Source: Stenotrophomonas rhizophila (GTDB lineage: Bacteria > Pseudomonadota > Gammaproteobacteria > Xanthomonadales > Xanthomonadaceae). Taken from it: a stretch of DNA of 64,000 nt. Position 1 is the stretch's first letter, and each line of letters opens with the position of its first letter. This document shows, piece by piece, positions 9,193-18,352 of this stretch. The DNA lies in NCBI RefSeq assembly GCF_007667275.1, contig NZ_VDQT01000001.1:1054001-1118000 (forward strand). The letters run 5' to 3'. Both the position numbers and the translations under genes were made by a program. The notes below the pieces were generated by a model. The model was given only the letters and a program-made list of their open reading frames with translations, was not told the DNA's origin and did not search any database.

Positions 9193-9239
9193 TCGCCCGG
9201 ACCGGCTATGATTCAGGGACTTGACTGTCTGGCCCCTGG

Positions 9240-9905
9240 ATGACCCCGCCCGATTCGCACCTGACCGTCCCCGATGACGCCCTGCCGGCCCGCAAAGCCT
9301 CGATTTCGCGCGAGGACCTGCTGGCCGCCGCCCTGACCCTGATCGGCCCGCACCGCAGCGTGTCGACCCTGAGTCTGCGCGAGGTCGCCCGCGAAGCCGG
9401 CATCGCCCCGAATTCGTTCTACCGCCAGTTCCGCGACATGGACGAGCTGACCGTGGCCCTGATCGACCTGGCCGGTCGTTCGCTGCGCACCATCATCGGC
9501 GAGTCACGCCAGCGCGCCGCCTCGTCGGACCGCAGCGTGATCCGGCTGTCGGTGGAAACCTTCTTCGAGCAGCTGCGCGCCGACGACCGCCTGCTGCACG
9601 TGCTGCTGCGCGAAGGCAGCGCCGGCTCGGATGCGTTCAAGCAGGCGGTCGAGCGCGAGCTGAACTACTTCGAAGAAGAGCTCTGCGTCGACCTGGTCCG
9701 GTTGGCCCACGCGGACAATGGCGCGTTGTTGCATGAGCCGCACCTGGTGGCCAAGGCGATCACCCGCCTGGTGTTCGCCATGGGCGGCACCGCGCTGGAC
9801 CAGCCGCCGGAACGCGACCCGGAAATGATCGAACAGACCGCGCAGATGCTGCGCATGATCATCACCGGGGCACGCACCATCGCAGGCTATCCGCCGACCC
9901 GGTGA
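9240..9905 (+). CDS. fabR: TetR-family unsaturated fatty acid repressor, FabR-like
   Basis: A 221-residue regulator. The helix-turn-helix (about 45-75: TLSLREVAREAGIAPNSFYRQF) is the FabR/DesT form, and DMDELTVALIDLAG after it is also typical. These repressors sense the unsaturated-to-saturated acyl ratio and control fabA/fabB or desaturase genes. The gene diverges from the desaturase/reductase pair across a palindromic site, so it probably represses that pair and itself. FabR is the better name by HTH sequence; DesT would be the functional equivalent from pseudomonads. Confidence 0.85.
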   Translation: MTPPDSHLTVPDDALPARKASISREDLLAAALTLIGPHRSVSTLSLREVAREAGIAPNSFYRQFRDMDELTVALIDLAGRSLRTIIGESRQRAASSDRSVIRLSVETFFEQLRADDRLLHVLLREGSAGSDAFKQAVERELNYFEEELCVDLVRLAHADNGALLHEPHLVAKAITRLVFAMGGTALDQPPERDPEMIEQTAQMLRMIITGARTIAGYPPTR

Positions 9906-9937
9906 GCCCGGTCCGGCGCGGGTGGTGACTGACCCCG

Positions 9938-11785
9938 TCATGGCGATGTGTCTTCCTGTGCCGCGGCATGCGGCGCAGCGTCGCGCGGGATGGACCTGAT
10001 CGACAGACTCGACACTTCGCCATCCACCGGCCCCTCGTTCACCATCGTGTAAACGGAATCCCTGTAGTCGTAATCGAACGAGCGCACGCCGATGATCGGG
10101 TAGTCCTTGTGCACCCGGAAGCACGTGTTGGCGCCCTGCAGGTAATAGTCGGCGTACAGGCAGATTTCCTGGCCTGCCCGTGCATTGAGCCAGATCGCCG
10201 CGCGTGCCTGGTCATTTCCACATTGCTTGCCGGACAGCCACAGATTCACGTCCCTGTTCGGCTCGACCGGAATCGAACACATCAGGTCGGTCTGGCCGGC
10301 ATCCCGATAGAGATTGAGCGTGCCTGGCCCGAACACCTGGTCGCCCAGCATCGAGAAGCTGGATATCTTGCCGTCCAGCGTGTGTCCGCCGTTGTAGCGC
10401 TGCAGCGCCCACTTCCCGTTCGGGTCCGTGTAGGAGCGCTCGAACGAGCCGACCGTCACCGGCGTCAGGATGTCATCCAGGACATTGATGAAGGCGTAGC
10501 CCTGGTTCTTCTGGTGATGCCAGTTCCCGAACAGGCGGATCTGCGTGCCCCGCTTCGCTTTCAGGATGCGCAGCGAACGGACCTCATCGTTGATGCAACC
10601 GTAGGATCCGGGGGCATTGAACGCCGGGTAGGGAATGGGCAGATGGCACAGGGTCTCCTGCGTGGCGTTGTTGCCTTCGTACATGATCAGGCGCGCGTCC
10701 CCGAAGTCCGGGTAAGGGAGGGTCGGCGACAGGGCAAGCGGGTAGTCGCCCACTTTGGTTTTGCTGCTGTGCTTCCGGCCCCGCTCCACCTTGTACACGG
10801 TGTAACGCTTGAGGTCGGGCCGGAATTCGACAATCAGGTAGGTCATGTTGAGCAGCGCGCCACTCTGGAACACCGGCACGGTTCCGAAGCTGCCCTCGGT
10901 GGAACTGGCCTTGCCCAGTTGCGTGTGGTGGTGCCCTGCGAACACGGCCTGCACGCCGTAATCCTGGATCAGGCGTTTGAACCGAGCCGAGGTTCCGCCA
11001 GGCCATTGGTCGCGACGATGCATGCTGAGGAAGACATAGCGGTTCCGCTTGCGCGCATCGTGCAGCACCCCTTCCAGCCATCGCACCGAACTGATCGCAT
11101 AGAAGCTGGTCTTGTGGAGAATGCCGGTGGAAAAGCGCACGTTATACGTCGGCGAGTCATTGAGCTGCACGAAGGTGGCATTCGGACCGACATCGATGGA
11201 ATACCCAAAGCTGCCGTAGTGTTCGGGCTCGTTGAAGTGATGATCCCAGAAGCGCGGCTGCAGTTCATAGGTCCAACCCAGCACGTCGCACACGCTGTCG
11301 CGTGCACATCCGTTGTTGGCGCAATCGTTGATGTTGTTGGCGTAGTCGTGGTTGCCCAGTCCCGGAAAGAAAAGCGGCGCACCCTTGGTCGGACCCAGCC
11401 TGCGGAAGAGCTCCTGCGTGGGCCTGCGCTCGCTGCCGTGCCCAAAGTCCGTCAGGTCGCCGTTGATCAGGACTGGAACCGCGCCATCCACCGACTGCCT
11501 GAACGACGAAATGTCATCCATGACTGTTGCCAGCCTCGACTTGGAGGCCCCCAGGCTGATGGATTCATTTCCCGAGTCATCGATCGTCCGCGGCAACTGA
11601 GGGTCGGAGGCGGCAACGAACCACGTCAACTGTGGAACATTCCACCCTGGAGCTGCGTAGTTCTTGTAGCTTTCAGTGGTTGTTTCGCTGCAGCCCGGGA
11701 TGTGTCGTGGCGTGATTTCACCAGCGGAAACGGCCGTGCATGCCAGCAAGGCGGCACAACTCAATACAAGGCGCAGGGTATGCAC
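9938..11785 (-). CDS. Exported metallophosphoesterase with large C-terminal region
   Basis: A 615-residue secreted protein starting at GTG 11785, with GGGAG 7 bp upstream and a clear signal peptide (MHTLRLVLSCAALLACTAVSA). The first two thirds are a calcineurin-like phosphoesterase: ASDPQL, NGDLTDFG, GLGNHDY, an SMH segment and GHHHTQ supply the metal ligands. The C-terminal third (about 390-615) is Gly/Tyr/Trp-rich with repeated short strand-like segments, suggesting two beta domains for binding a surface or glycan, which is inference. It stands alone; the downstream gene is convergent. Substrate unknown. An upstream in-frame ATG at 11971 has no signal peptide directly behind it. Confidence 0.83.
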   Translation of the reverse strand: MHTLRLVLSCAALLACTAVSAGEITPRHIPGCSETTTESYKNYAAPGWNVPQLTWFVAASDPQLPRTIDDSGNESISLGASKSRLATVMDDISSFRQSVDGAVPVLINGDLTDFGHGSERRPTQELFRRLGPTKGAPLFFPGLGNHDYANNINDCANNGCARDSVCDVLGWTYELQPRFWDHHFNEPEHYGSFGYSIDVGPNATFVQLNDSPTYNVRFSTGILHKTSFYAISSVRWLEGVLHDARKRNRYVFLSMHRRDQWPGGTSARFKRLIQDYGVQAVFAGHHHTQLGKASSTEGSFGTVPVFQSGALLNMTYLIVEFRPDLKRYTVYKVERGRKHSSKTKVGDYPLALSPTLPYPDFGDARLIMYEGNNATQETLCHLPIPYPAFNAPGSYGCINDEVRSLRILKAKRGTQIRLFGNWHHQKNQGYAFINVLDDILTPVTVGSFERSYTDPNGKWALQRYNGGHTLDGKISSFSMLGDQVFGPGTLNLYRDAGQTDLMCSIPVEPNRDVNLWLSGKQCGNDQARAAIWLNARAGQEICLYADYYLQGANTCFRVHKDYPIIGVRSFDYDYRDSVYTMVNEGPVDGEVSSLSIRSIPRDAAPHAAAQEDTSP

Positions 11786-11922
11786 GGGCAGCTCCCGATG
11801 GGGCAACGGCGAATCCACCGCCGCCCTGATCAACTCCCCCGATTTGATCCCCCGATGCCCCGGGATGCTGTTACTGCACCGGTTAGCTGGATGTGAAACC
11901 AGTGGCGGTACTGACGGAGATG

Positions 11923-11950
11923 AAAAAGGGCCGACATCACGTCGGCCCTT
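11923..11950 (-). terminator. Intrinsic terminator of the glycine-zipper gene
   Basis: On the minus strand GGGCCGAC / GTCGGCCC form an 8-bp stem with a 5-nt loop followed by TTTTTC. It lies 28 bp after the stop of the 11978-12337 gene. Confidence 0.88.
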
Positions 11951-11977
11951 CCGTCTGTTCCCTGCCGTCAACCGGCT

Positions 11978-12337
11978 TTAACGGCGATAACACTGACGCT
12001 CGACCACGCGGTCGCCGGTCTTGTTCTGATGATTGCCCTGGATCTGGCGACCGGCCGCGCCGCCGGCGACGGCACCCGCTACCGTGGCGAGTTTCTTGCC
12101 GTTGCCGCCGCCCACCTGGTTGCCGAGCAACCCACCGACAACCGCGCCCGTGGCGGTGCCGGCAATGCGGTTCGGGTCGCGGCTGTTGCGCTGCACTTCG
12201 ACGTTCTTGCAGACCACCTTGGTGCCGTCGTTGAAGCGACGCCCTTCATCCTTCGGCCCGTAGGTCTGGGCGCTGGCGCTGAACACCGATGCCATCAGGG
12301 CGGCTGCACACAGCACGTTCCGGGTAGAGAGATTCAT
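11978..12337 (-). CDS. Glycine-zipper 2TM domain protein
   Basis: A 119-residue exported protein with a signal peptide (about 1-23, cut at ASA-Q). Residues about 58-100 are a glycine zipper (GAVVGGLLGNQVGGG, then AVAGGAAGRQIQG), the pattern of the 17-kDa surface antigen/YmgG family that sits in or across the outer membrane. Two cysteines (in VVCKN and RQCYRR) could form a disulphide. No lipobox is present, so it is not a lipoprotein. It is single-gene, with its own terminator. Function is probably structural or stress related; not established. Confidence 0.85.
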   Translation of the reverse strand: MNLSTRNVLCAAALMASVFSASAQTYGPKDEGRRFNDGTKVVCKNVEVQRNSRDPNRIAGTATGAVVGGLLGNQVGGGNGKKLATVAGAVAGGAAGRQIQGNHQNKTGDRVVERQCYRR

Positions 12338-12471
12338 GGTGGTTTCCTCGCTTCATGACGTGGCGCCAGTGTCAGCGCAACGTAGGGAACCCCCCGTGAA
12401 AAACCGTCGACGCGGCGTCAATGCCGGACCTCCCGTTCAGCCTGCGGCAATGCCCGCCCAACCTTCCAAGG

Positions 12472-13440
12472 TCAGTGCTTGGCCACCGCATACTTCTTCT
12501 CACCGGCCAGCACCGCCAGCCGCGTGCGGTGTCCCCCGGTATCCAGCTGTGCGAGCCGGTTCTCCGGTGGCGGCAAGGGGCAGGTAGCGAAGTCGGTGTA
12601 AGCACAGGGCGGGTTGTAGGCACGATTGAAGTCCAGCACGACCGTGCCGTCCGCGGCGACCGGTTCGGTGTGCAGGTAGCGCCCTACCCCGTAGGTGAGC
12701 TGGCCGGTACTCTGGTCCTGGAACATCAGGTTCAAGCCTTTCGCGGGGTCGCCCAGCGCCTCCAGCTGCCACTGGCGACCCTCCTTCTCGAACACCACGT
12801 AGCCCGGATTGGGGTTCTCGGCGATCTCGCCCAACACGTTCACGATCGGCAGCGTCTTGCCTGCAGGGTGTGGAACGAACTTCGCCTGCACGCGCCAGTC
12901 TTCATTGGCCGGGAAGAAATCCAGGCCCGCGAAGTCGCGGCGCGCCGGTGCGTCGGCGTGTCGCACCCGCAAGGCCAGCCGCTCACCGCGCTTGATCGCG
13001 GTGATCTGGCCCTTGCCCTGGTCGTAGGACAGCCTGGTGCCGCCGCCCGCCCCTTCCGTGTCCAACCGCACTTCATGCAGCAGCGGCTTGCCATCCACCG
13101 TGATCGGCACGCCTTCGGCGGGCTGGAAGTACAGGCCATCGGCGCGCTGCTCCACCTGGCCCAACCGGTCCGGTGCGATGGACAGGTGGATGGCATTGCC
13201 TTCGCCGCCGCCCACGCTGCGCCGTCCGGCTTCGATCCAATGCAGTCCGATCAGGCTGGTCCAGCCATCGGGCCTGCCCAGGTCTGCCGCCCGCTCCCGA
13301 ACCCACTCGGCATGCTCGGTTGCGAACGCCGCTGCCGTGGGCGCGACGGCGGCGGAATCGACCGCGCGCCCGTCCTGCGAACTGCAGGCCGCTGCGAGCA
13401 GGCTCGCCGTCATCAAGCAGACAAGGGTGCGTGTCTTCAT
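12472..13440 (-). CDS. DUF1684 family lipoprotein
   Basis: A 322-residue predicted lipoprotein with lipobox LAAAC (C19). The conserved C-terminal part of DUF1684 is visible: LDFNRAYNPPCAYTDFATCP followed by PPPENRL, together with a central F-P-A/W segment (LDFFPANEDWRVQAKF). DUF1684 proteins have no assigned enzyme activity; the invariant Asp/Asn/Cys cluster suggests a catalytic or metal site, but this is inference. It starts 5 bp after the stop of the large TonB-dependent receptor, so it is the last gene of that operon. Confidence 0.85.
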   Translation of the reverse strand: MKTRTLVCLMTASLLAAACSSQDGRAVDSAAVAPTAAAFATEHAEWVRERAADLGRPDGWTSLIGLHWIEAGRRSVGGGEGNAIHLSIAPDRLGQVEQRADGLYFQPAEGVPITVDGKPLLHEVRLDTEGAGGGTRLSYDQGKGQITAIKRGERLALRVRHADAPARRDFAGLDFFPANEDWRVQAKFVPHPAGKTLPIVNVLGEIAENPNPGYVVFEKEGRQWQLEALGDPAKGLNLMFQDQSTGQLTYGVGRYLHTEPVAADGTVVLDFNRAYNPPCAYTDFATCPLPPPENRLAQLDTGGHRTRLAVLAGEKKYAVAKH

Positions 13441-13445
13441 ATCGA

Positions 13446-16400
13446 TCACCATTCTTTGGACAGGCCGAGGTAGAGGTAACGTCCGTAGGTTTCGTGCAGC
13501 GCACTCAGGTAGTTTCCGGTGGCACTCAGTGGCGGCTCCTCATCGAACAGGTTGCGCGCGCCCACCTCCACCGCCGTGCCACTGAGCCGCCCGTGGTTGA
13601 AGGCCTTCCGCACCGACAGCGTCCAGCGCTGGGTGGACCCGACCACGTACGGTCGGCGATCGGCATAGGCGCCGGCAGTGACGCTGCCGATGTAGTCGTC
13701 GCGCAGGCGCACCGTCCAGTCCTGCAGGTTCCAGATGAGGGTGGCACTGCCGCGCCACTCCGGCTTGGCGCCGTTGAGGCCCACCTCGTTCGCCGCCCCG
13801 AGGCCGGGCGCGATGATGTTCAGCAGCCCACTGTCGATCGCCGCCGCCACCTGGCGGATCTCGGCCGGTTTCTGCTGGGTGTATTCCCGCAGCTGGCTGG
13901 CACTGACCAGGAAGGCGAGATTCCCCCACGCCGTGTCCGGCGAGCGCCAGCTGAGGTTGTAGTCCACGCCCGACGCGGTCAGCGGGCTGCGGTTCTGGTA
14001 TCGGTTGTAGATGTGGGTCACCACGCCAGCGGGCGCGATCCCCGAGCCTTCGAACTGCGCGACGTCCTCCGCGGTCACCGCGGCGCGCACCACGTTCGGG
14101 TTGCTGCTGCCTTCCACGACGCGCAGGTACGCGTCATACAGCAGCTCTTCGCCCAGGGTGTTGATCGGGTTCTCGACCTCCACCCGCCACGCATCCACGC
14201 TGAGGCTGATCGCGCCCAGCCGCTCCGGCAGGAACTGCGGCTCGAACACCGCACCCCACGACGACTGCCGGGTGGTTTCCGGCTCCACGTCCTTTCCGTA
14301 CGAGGTCACCGCGCTGACCGACGGCTTGACCGACGAGCCACTGCTGAACGCATTCAAGCAGGCGCTGTAATCGGGCTGCGCCCCCTTGACGATCAGCGCG
14401 TGGCAGCGGATGGCATCGTTGTTGAAGCCGAACCCATAGGTCGGCGGTGAGTTCACCAGTTCCAGGCCCGGCGCACGGAACCCGCCGCTCACCGAGCCGC
14501 GCAGCAGCACGCTGTCATTGACCTTCCAGGCCGCGGCGAGCTTCGGCTTGGCCACCCTGCCGGCGTCGCTGTAATCCTCCCAGCGGCCGGCAAGCTGGAT
14601 ATCCAGCGACTGCACCAGCGGTATGTCCTGCGCGGGCGAGACCAGCGGCACCGCGAACTCGATCAGTGCCGACTTTACGTTGCGGCTGCCACGCACGTCC
14701 GGGCGCGGGCTGTGGGTGAAGAAGTTGCTGGCCGCCACGGTCCCGGTGTACCAGTCCGTGTAGGGACGGCTGCCATCGATGTTCTCGTCGCGGTCATCGG
14801 CGCGGCTTTCATAGCGGTACTCCACGCCCGCGGCCATGCCAATGTCACCGGCGTACCAGCTGAACAGGTCGGGGCGGTTGACCTTGAAGTCCCACAGCGC
14901 CAGCTCGGCGGTACCTTCGCGGGTGGCCTCGCCAATGAATGTGGACGTGTCGTAGGGCGTGGCGTCGCCTACCCGGATGCTGGCCGGGTCACCGCCACTG
15001 AACGGATTGTAGGCGCCGGCGTCGGTGCGGTTCACCGCCGCGATGAAGGCATCGGTCAGACCGCCCTGCTGCGTGTCCGTGCTGCGCGCACGCGAGTACA
15101 GCAGCGCGCTTTCCCAGTTCCAGCCGCCCACGGTCCAGCCACGCACGCCCAGCAGCACCCGCGACTGGTCGTTGTCCACTTTTACTTTGCGGATGCCCGA
15201 GTCCGCGAACTGGTAGTTGAGCAGCCGGATCGCCTCCGCACCGCGCAGCGATGCCGGCACCCAGTACGCATCCGGGCGGATATGCAGCAGGAACCCATCC
15301 CCACCGAAGCCCGACTCGCTGCTCACCCAGGACTCGGAGCTGGCACGGTAGTAGGCCAGTTCACCGAACAGCTCCACGCTGTCGGTGAGATCGAAACGAC
15401 CGCTGGCGAACACATTTCCCTTGCGGATCGCCGGCGACGTGGTGATGCCCGGTTCGGCTGCCGAATCATAGTGGTAGCGCGTCGGCACCGTGCCGCTGCT
15501 CAACGCGCCGGTAGCCGGATTGACGTACCAGCTGCCGGTGCGTCGCCCGCCGGCATAGGTTTCGAAATGTCCCCACGGGGTGCGCGTGCTGAAGCCGGAG
15601 GTACCGTTCGGATCCGGCACGCTGGTACCGTCGCCCACCGCACGGCGGCCGTCGGTAGCGGTGAACCAGGCATCGGAATTTAGCTGTGAGGTGCGCCTGG
15701 AGAACCCGTAGAGCACGGACACATTGCCGCGGCCCTGGGCGAAGTCGCTGCCGAAGTAGCCGTCCAGGGAAACGTCTTCGCGGTGGCCGTCGGTCACCTT
15801 GCCGTAGTTGAGCTTGATGCCGCCCCCGTTTTCCAGGTTGCTCGGCATCACCAGGTCGACCACCCCGGCGACAGCGTCGGACCCATAGATGGACGCCGCG
15901 CCATCCAGCAACAGGTTGACCCGCTCCAGCCCGAACACCGGGATCGCATTGGCGTTGTAGGTGGTCTCATCGCCACTGTTGCTGATCGGGTGCTGCACCG
16001 TGCGGCGGCCGTTGACCAGCAGCAGGGTGTATTTAGCGCCCAGGTTGCGCAGGTTGATCGAGCCGACGTCACCGCGCGCCACGTTGGAATTACGCCCGGC
16101 GTTGGTGGTGCCCTTCTCGGTGACGGCGACATCGCCGAACTGCGGCAGGCTGCGGAACAGCTCGTTGCCGTTGGTCGCGCCGGTGGCATCGATCTGCTCG
16201 CGGTCCACCGCGACCACCGGCAGCGCCGCCTGCGCGCCGCCGCCGGCGATCTGCGAGCCGAGCACCGACACCCGGTCCAGCGTGCGCGCATTGGACGTTT
16301 GCGTCCGCGAGGCGGCGTCGTCGGCCTCCTCGGCGGCCTCTACGGCTTCCGCGCCCTCTGCGCTTTCCGCCGCCGCCCCGGCCGGGGCGAGCAGCGTGCA

Positions 16401-16487
16401 CAGGGCGAGCGCCAGGTGACTGCGCCGCCAACCGTTGGCATGGCGCGCGGGGCGCACCGGCTGGCGCTTACTGCGCTGCGTCTGCAT
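13446..16487 (-). CDS. TonB-dependent receptor (large, Oar/CirA-like plug)
   Basis: A 1013-residue outer-membrane receptor. A signal peptide is followed by a low-complexity Glu/Ala-rich stretch (about 42-60), then the plug (about 70-200) with LDRVSVLGSQI as likely TonB box and INLRNLGAKYTLLLVNGRR, a form common in Xanthomonadaceae receptors for complex nutrients. The barrel continues to the end, which closes with GLSKEW. It overlaps the OsmC-like gene by 20 bp and is followed by a DUF1684 lipoprotein 5 bp away. The substrate is unknown; the plug is unlike the siderophore receptor at 3466, and peptide or carbohydrate uptake is as likely as iron. Confidence 0.9.
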   Translation of the reverse strand: MQTQRSKRQPVRPARHANGWRRSHLALALCTLLAPAGAAAESAEGAEAVEAAEEADDAASRTQTSNARTLDRVSVLGSQIAGGGAQAALPVVAVDREQIDATGATNGNELFRSLPQFGDVAVTEKGTTNAGRNSNVARGDVGSINLRNLGAKYTLLLVNGRRTVQHPISNSGDETTYNANAIPVFGLERVNLLLDGAASIYGSDAVAGVVDLVMPSNLENGGGIKLNYGKVTDGHREDVSLDGYFGSDFAQGRGNVSVLYGFSRRTSQLNSDAWFTATDGRRAVGDGTSVPDPNGTSGFSTRTPWGHFETYAGGRRTGSWYVNPATGALSSGTVPTRYHYDSAAEPGITTSPAIRKGNVFASGRFDLTDSVELFGELAYYRASSESWVSSESGFGGDGFLLHIRPDAYWVPASLRGAEAIRLLNYQFADSGIRKVKVDNDQSRVLLGVRGWTVGGWNWESALLYSRARSTDTQQGGLTDAFIAAVNRTDAGAYNPFSGGDPASIRVGDATPYDTSTFIGEATREGTAELALWDFKVNRPDLFSWYAGDIGMAAGVEYRYESRADDRDENIDGSRPYTDWYTGTVAASNFFTHSPRPDVRGSRNVKSALIEFAVPLVSPAQDIPLVQSLDIQLAGRWEDYSDAGRVAKPKLAAAWKVNDSVLLRGSVSGGFRAPGLELVNSPPTYGFGFNNDAIRCHALIVKGAQPDYSACLNAFSSGSSVKPSVSAVTSYGKDVEPETTRQSSWGAVFEPQFLPERLGAISLSVDAWRVEVENPINTLGEELLYDAYLRVVEGSSNPNVVRAAVTAEDVAQFEGSGIAPAGVVTHIYNRYQNRSPLTASGVDYNLSWRSPDTAWGNLAFLVSASQLREYTQQKPAEIRQVAAAIDSGLLNIIAPGLGAANEVGLNGAKPEWRGSATLIWNLQDWTVRLRDDYIGSVTAGAYADRRPYVVGSTQRWTLSVRKAFNHGRLSGTAVEVGARNLFDEEPPLSATGNYLSALHETYGRYLYLGLSKEW

Positions 16488-17661
16488 ACGCCCCTCGCAC
16501 GATGCTGCCTTCCAGCTTCTGCTCGTCCTTGACCAGGTTGTACAGCGGGCAGGTCGCTTCCACCGACTGGCGCAGTGCGTCGATGTCCTGCTCCGACGCG
16601 GGCGATTCGATCCGCACCTTGTAGCGAATGCCGCTGTAGCGCGCCGGCGAGTTGACGTTGCTGCCGAAGCGCGGGCTCACCTGGCCGTCGACGGTCAGCT
16701 CCAGCGCATCCAGCAGCACGTTCCGCGACGCCGCCTGGACTTCGAAGATATGGGTCAGGCAGGTACCGGTCACGCCAAGCAGGTGTTCCTCCACCGTGGG
16801 CGCCAGACCGTATCCGAGCAGCCCGGGTGCGCTGTCGTGCAGCTGCTGGTGGTAGCCGTCCTTGCCCAGGAATATGCGGCGCAGGCCGGTGTGCGGTTCG
16901 ACGTGGGCGCGGGCCACCAGCGTCTCCGGCTCGGCCGGGCGGGCCTTGCCAGCGGCCGGTTTCACCTGGCGGGCGAGCACTGCCGGGCGTTTTTCCTCGG
17001 TGATGAAGTCGCGCAGGCCCGGCGGCTGCTTCGGGTCGCGTTGGGCAGCACTGTGGTGATACTCCACCTCGGCATGGCTGACCTGTTGCGGCCGGGTGAC
17101 CAGGTCGATCGCCGAGGAGTTCTCATGCACGGCGCGCTTGAGGGTCTGCAGCTGTGCGTCGGTAGCCGGTGAATCGATATAGGCCACGTAGGACAGGTTG
17201 TTGGGGTAGGCCAGGGTGTCGCTCTTGCGCTCGGGAATACTGGTGAACACCACGTCCAGCCCATCCAGCGGCACGTTCTGCACCGCCGCCTGCACGATGT
17301 ATTCGTCGGCCACGGCGCTGGCCAGCGTGCCTACGAGCGAATCCCAGGAGCCCGCACCGAGGTTGTAGCCGGCGTAGTTGCGGCCGCTGTCGCTTATGTA
17401 CTGGAACTCCCCCGTCGGCCCGATGCGCAGGCGTCGCACGCCCGAGCGGCTTTCGGCGGTGACCTTCGCATGGATTGGCGTGGCCGCAGCCGGCTGCGCA
17501 GACTGCGCCTGGATCGCGGCGCGCTTGTCTGCCAGGTAGGTCCGCAGTGGCGAGTCCGTGCCCTCCGCCGGGAGGGCGACCGGAGAGGCCAGCAGGAGGA
17601 AGGCAGACAGCACGGTGGCGCCGACAAGCTTGGACGACGGCATGGATCGGACGATGGACAT
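16468..17661 (-). CDS. Exported protein with two tandem OsmC-like domains
   Basis: A 397-residue protein with an N-terminal signal sequence (about 1-33), then two OsmC/Ohr-like domains. The second (about 250-390) carries both peroxidatic-type cysteines: C301 in VTGTCLTHIF and C371 in EATCPLYNL. The first (about 65-190) aligns with it but has Ala116 and Ser182 at the matching places, so it has lost the active pair. OsmC/Ohr proteins reduce organic hydroperoxides and are normally cytoplasmic single-domain dimers; here a pseudo-dimer is fused and exported. ATG 17661 places the signal peptide at the N-terminus. It overlaps the receptor gene by 20 bp and so is the first gene of that operon. Confidence 0.82.
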   Translation of the reverse strand: MSIVRSMPSSKLVGATVLSAFLLLASPVALPAEGTDSPLRTYLADKRAAIQAQSAQPAAATPIHAKVTAESRSGVRRLRIGPTGEFQYISDSGRNYAGYNLGAGSWDSLVGTLASAVADEYIVQAAVQNVPLDGLDVVFTSIPERKSDTLAYPNNLSYVAYIDSPATDAQLQTLKRAVHENSSAIDLVTRPQQVSHAEVEYHHSAAQRDPKQPPGLRDFITEEKRPAVLARQVKPAAGKARPAEPETLVARAHVEPHTGLRRIFLGKDGYHQQLHDSAPGLLGYGLAPTVEEHLLGVTGTCLTHIFEVQAASRNVLLDALELTVDGQVSPRFGSNVNSPARYSGIRYKVRIESPASEQDIDALRQSVEATCPLYNLVKDEQKLEGSIVRGAYADAAQ

Positions 17662-17723
17662 TGGCGAGCGGCCTCGGGGGGATCGTGAACAGAAGCCCAC
17701 TCTTCCACGTCGCCGCGCCGCGT

Positions 17724-18272
17724 TTAAATAACGGTTGGCAATTCCGATATGCAGGGGCTGTCCGGCGTTGCAAGGCGAAGTCTGTCGGCATGCACCGCAT
17801 TGAAACGACAGATGGCGCCGACGTGCGCCCTCGCATCCGGCGACATCCAACCAAGCAATTCCACAAGGGCACGATGCCGGGCGTGCAGGTCTTGATACTG
17901 CGATATGGGGTGATGGTGGAAGACTCTGAACTCGGCGATGACACGATGCGCGTGCCGTTCAATCCCTCGTTGCAGCAGTTCGGTCTTGGCGGCGTCCACC
18001 ATCCGCTGATGCCCCTCACCAAGCCTACCCCCCTCATACCAGAAGGCCGAGTTGAAGTGCATGGAGAACGCGTCATGGATGCGACTACGAAGGACGATTT
18101 CAACCATGTGCAGTACCGGGTAGAACGCCTCACACAACACCATGTTGACGCCGTGCCTGGCCACCGCCCCCACGACGTCTTCAGCACCCTCGTTACCTCT
18201 GTCGCAGGTGGCCTCTTCCTGCTTCTGCAGCCCGTAGGCAAGCAGCCGGGACCGAGACACCGCACCAGCCAC
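17724..18272 (-). pseudogene. Abi-like (HEPN) abortive-infection protein, internally deleted remnant
   Basis: The 182-residue reading frame has both ends of an Abi-like protein. The N-terminal part includes CEAFYPVLHMVEIVLRSRIH and DAFSMHFNSAFWY, and the C-terminal part includes HHHPISQYQDLHARH and LVELLGWMSPDARAH. In full-length relatives about 80-100 residues lie between these blocks and contain the conserved W-rich segment and the start of the RNRxxHH motif. Here VIAE (about 111-114) runs directly into FRVFHHHP, so the deletion is in frame and removes the Arg-Asn of the HEPN-type catalytic motif. The start is a GTG with no convincing ribosome site. I infer an inactive remnant. A small RNA starts 80 bp away on the other strand. 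Confidence 0.6.
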
Positions 18273-18317
18273 CCCCGCAGCGGTTTGACATCAATAAGCG
18301 CCGCCCATCCGGGACTG

Positions 18318-18346
18318 TTGAACAGGGTGCTACCTTTCTCTATAGT
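18318..18346 (+). promoter_or_regulatory. Strong sigma-70 promoter for a small RNA
   Basis: TTGAAC (18318-18323) and TATAGT (18341-18346) are separated by exactly 17 bp. Both hexamers differ from consensus by two or fewer bases. No protein start with a ribosome site follows within 240 bp; an intrinsic terminator does. Confidence 0.78.
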
Positions 18347-18352
18347 GGCGGC

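Noticed and set aside
9968..11896. A 642-codon plus-strand frame opposite the exported phosphoesterase
   Set aside because: The minus-strand frame has a signal peptide and metal motifs; this one has no motif and no ribosome site.
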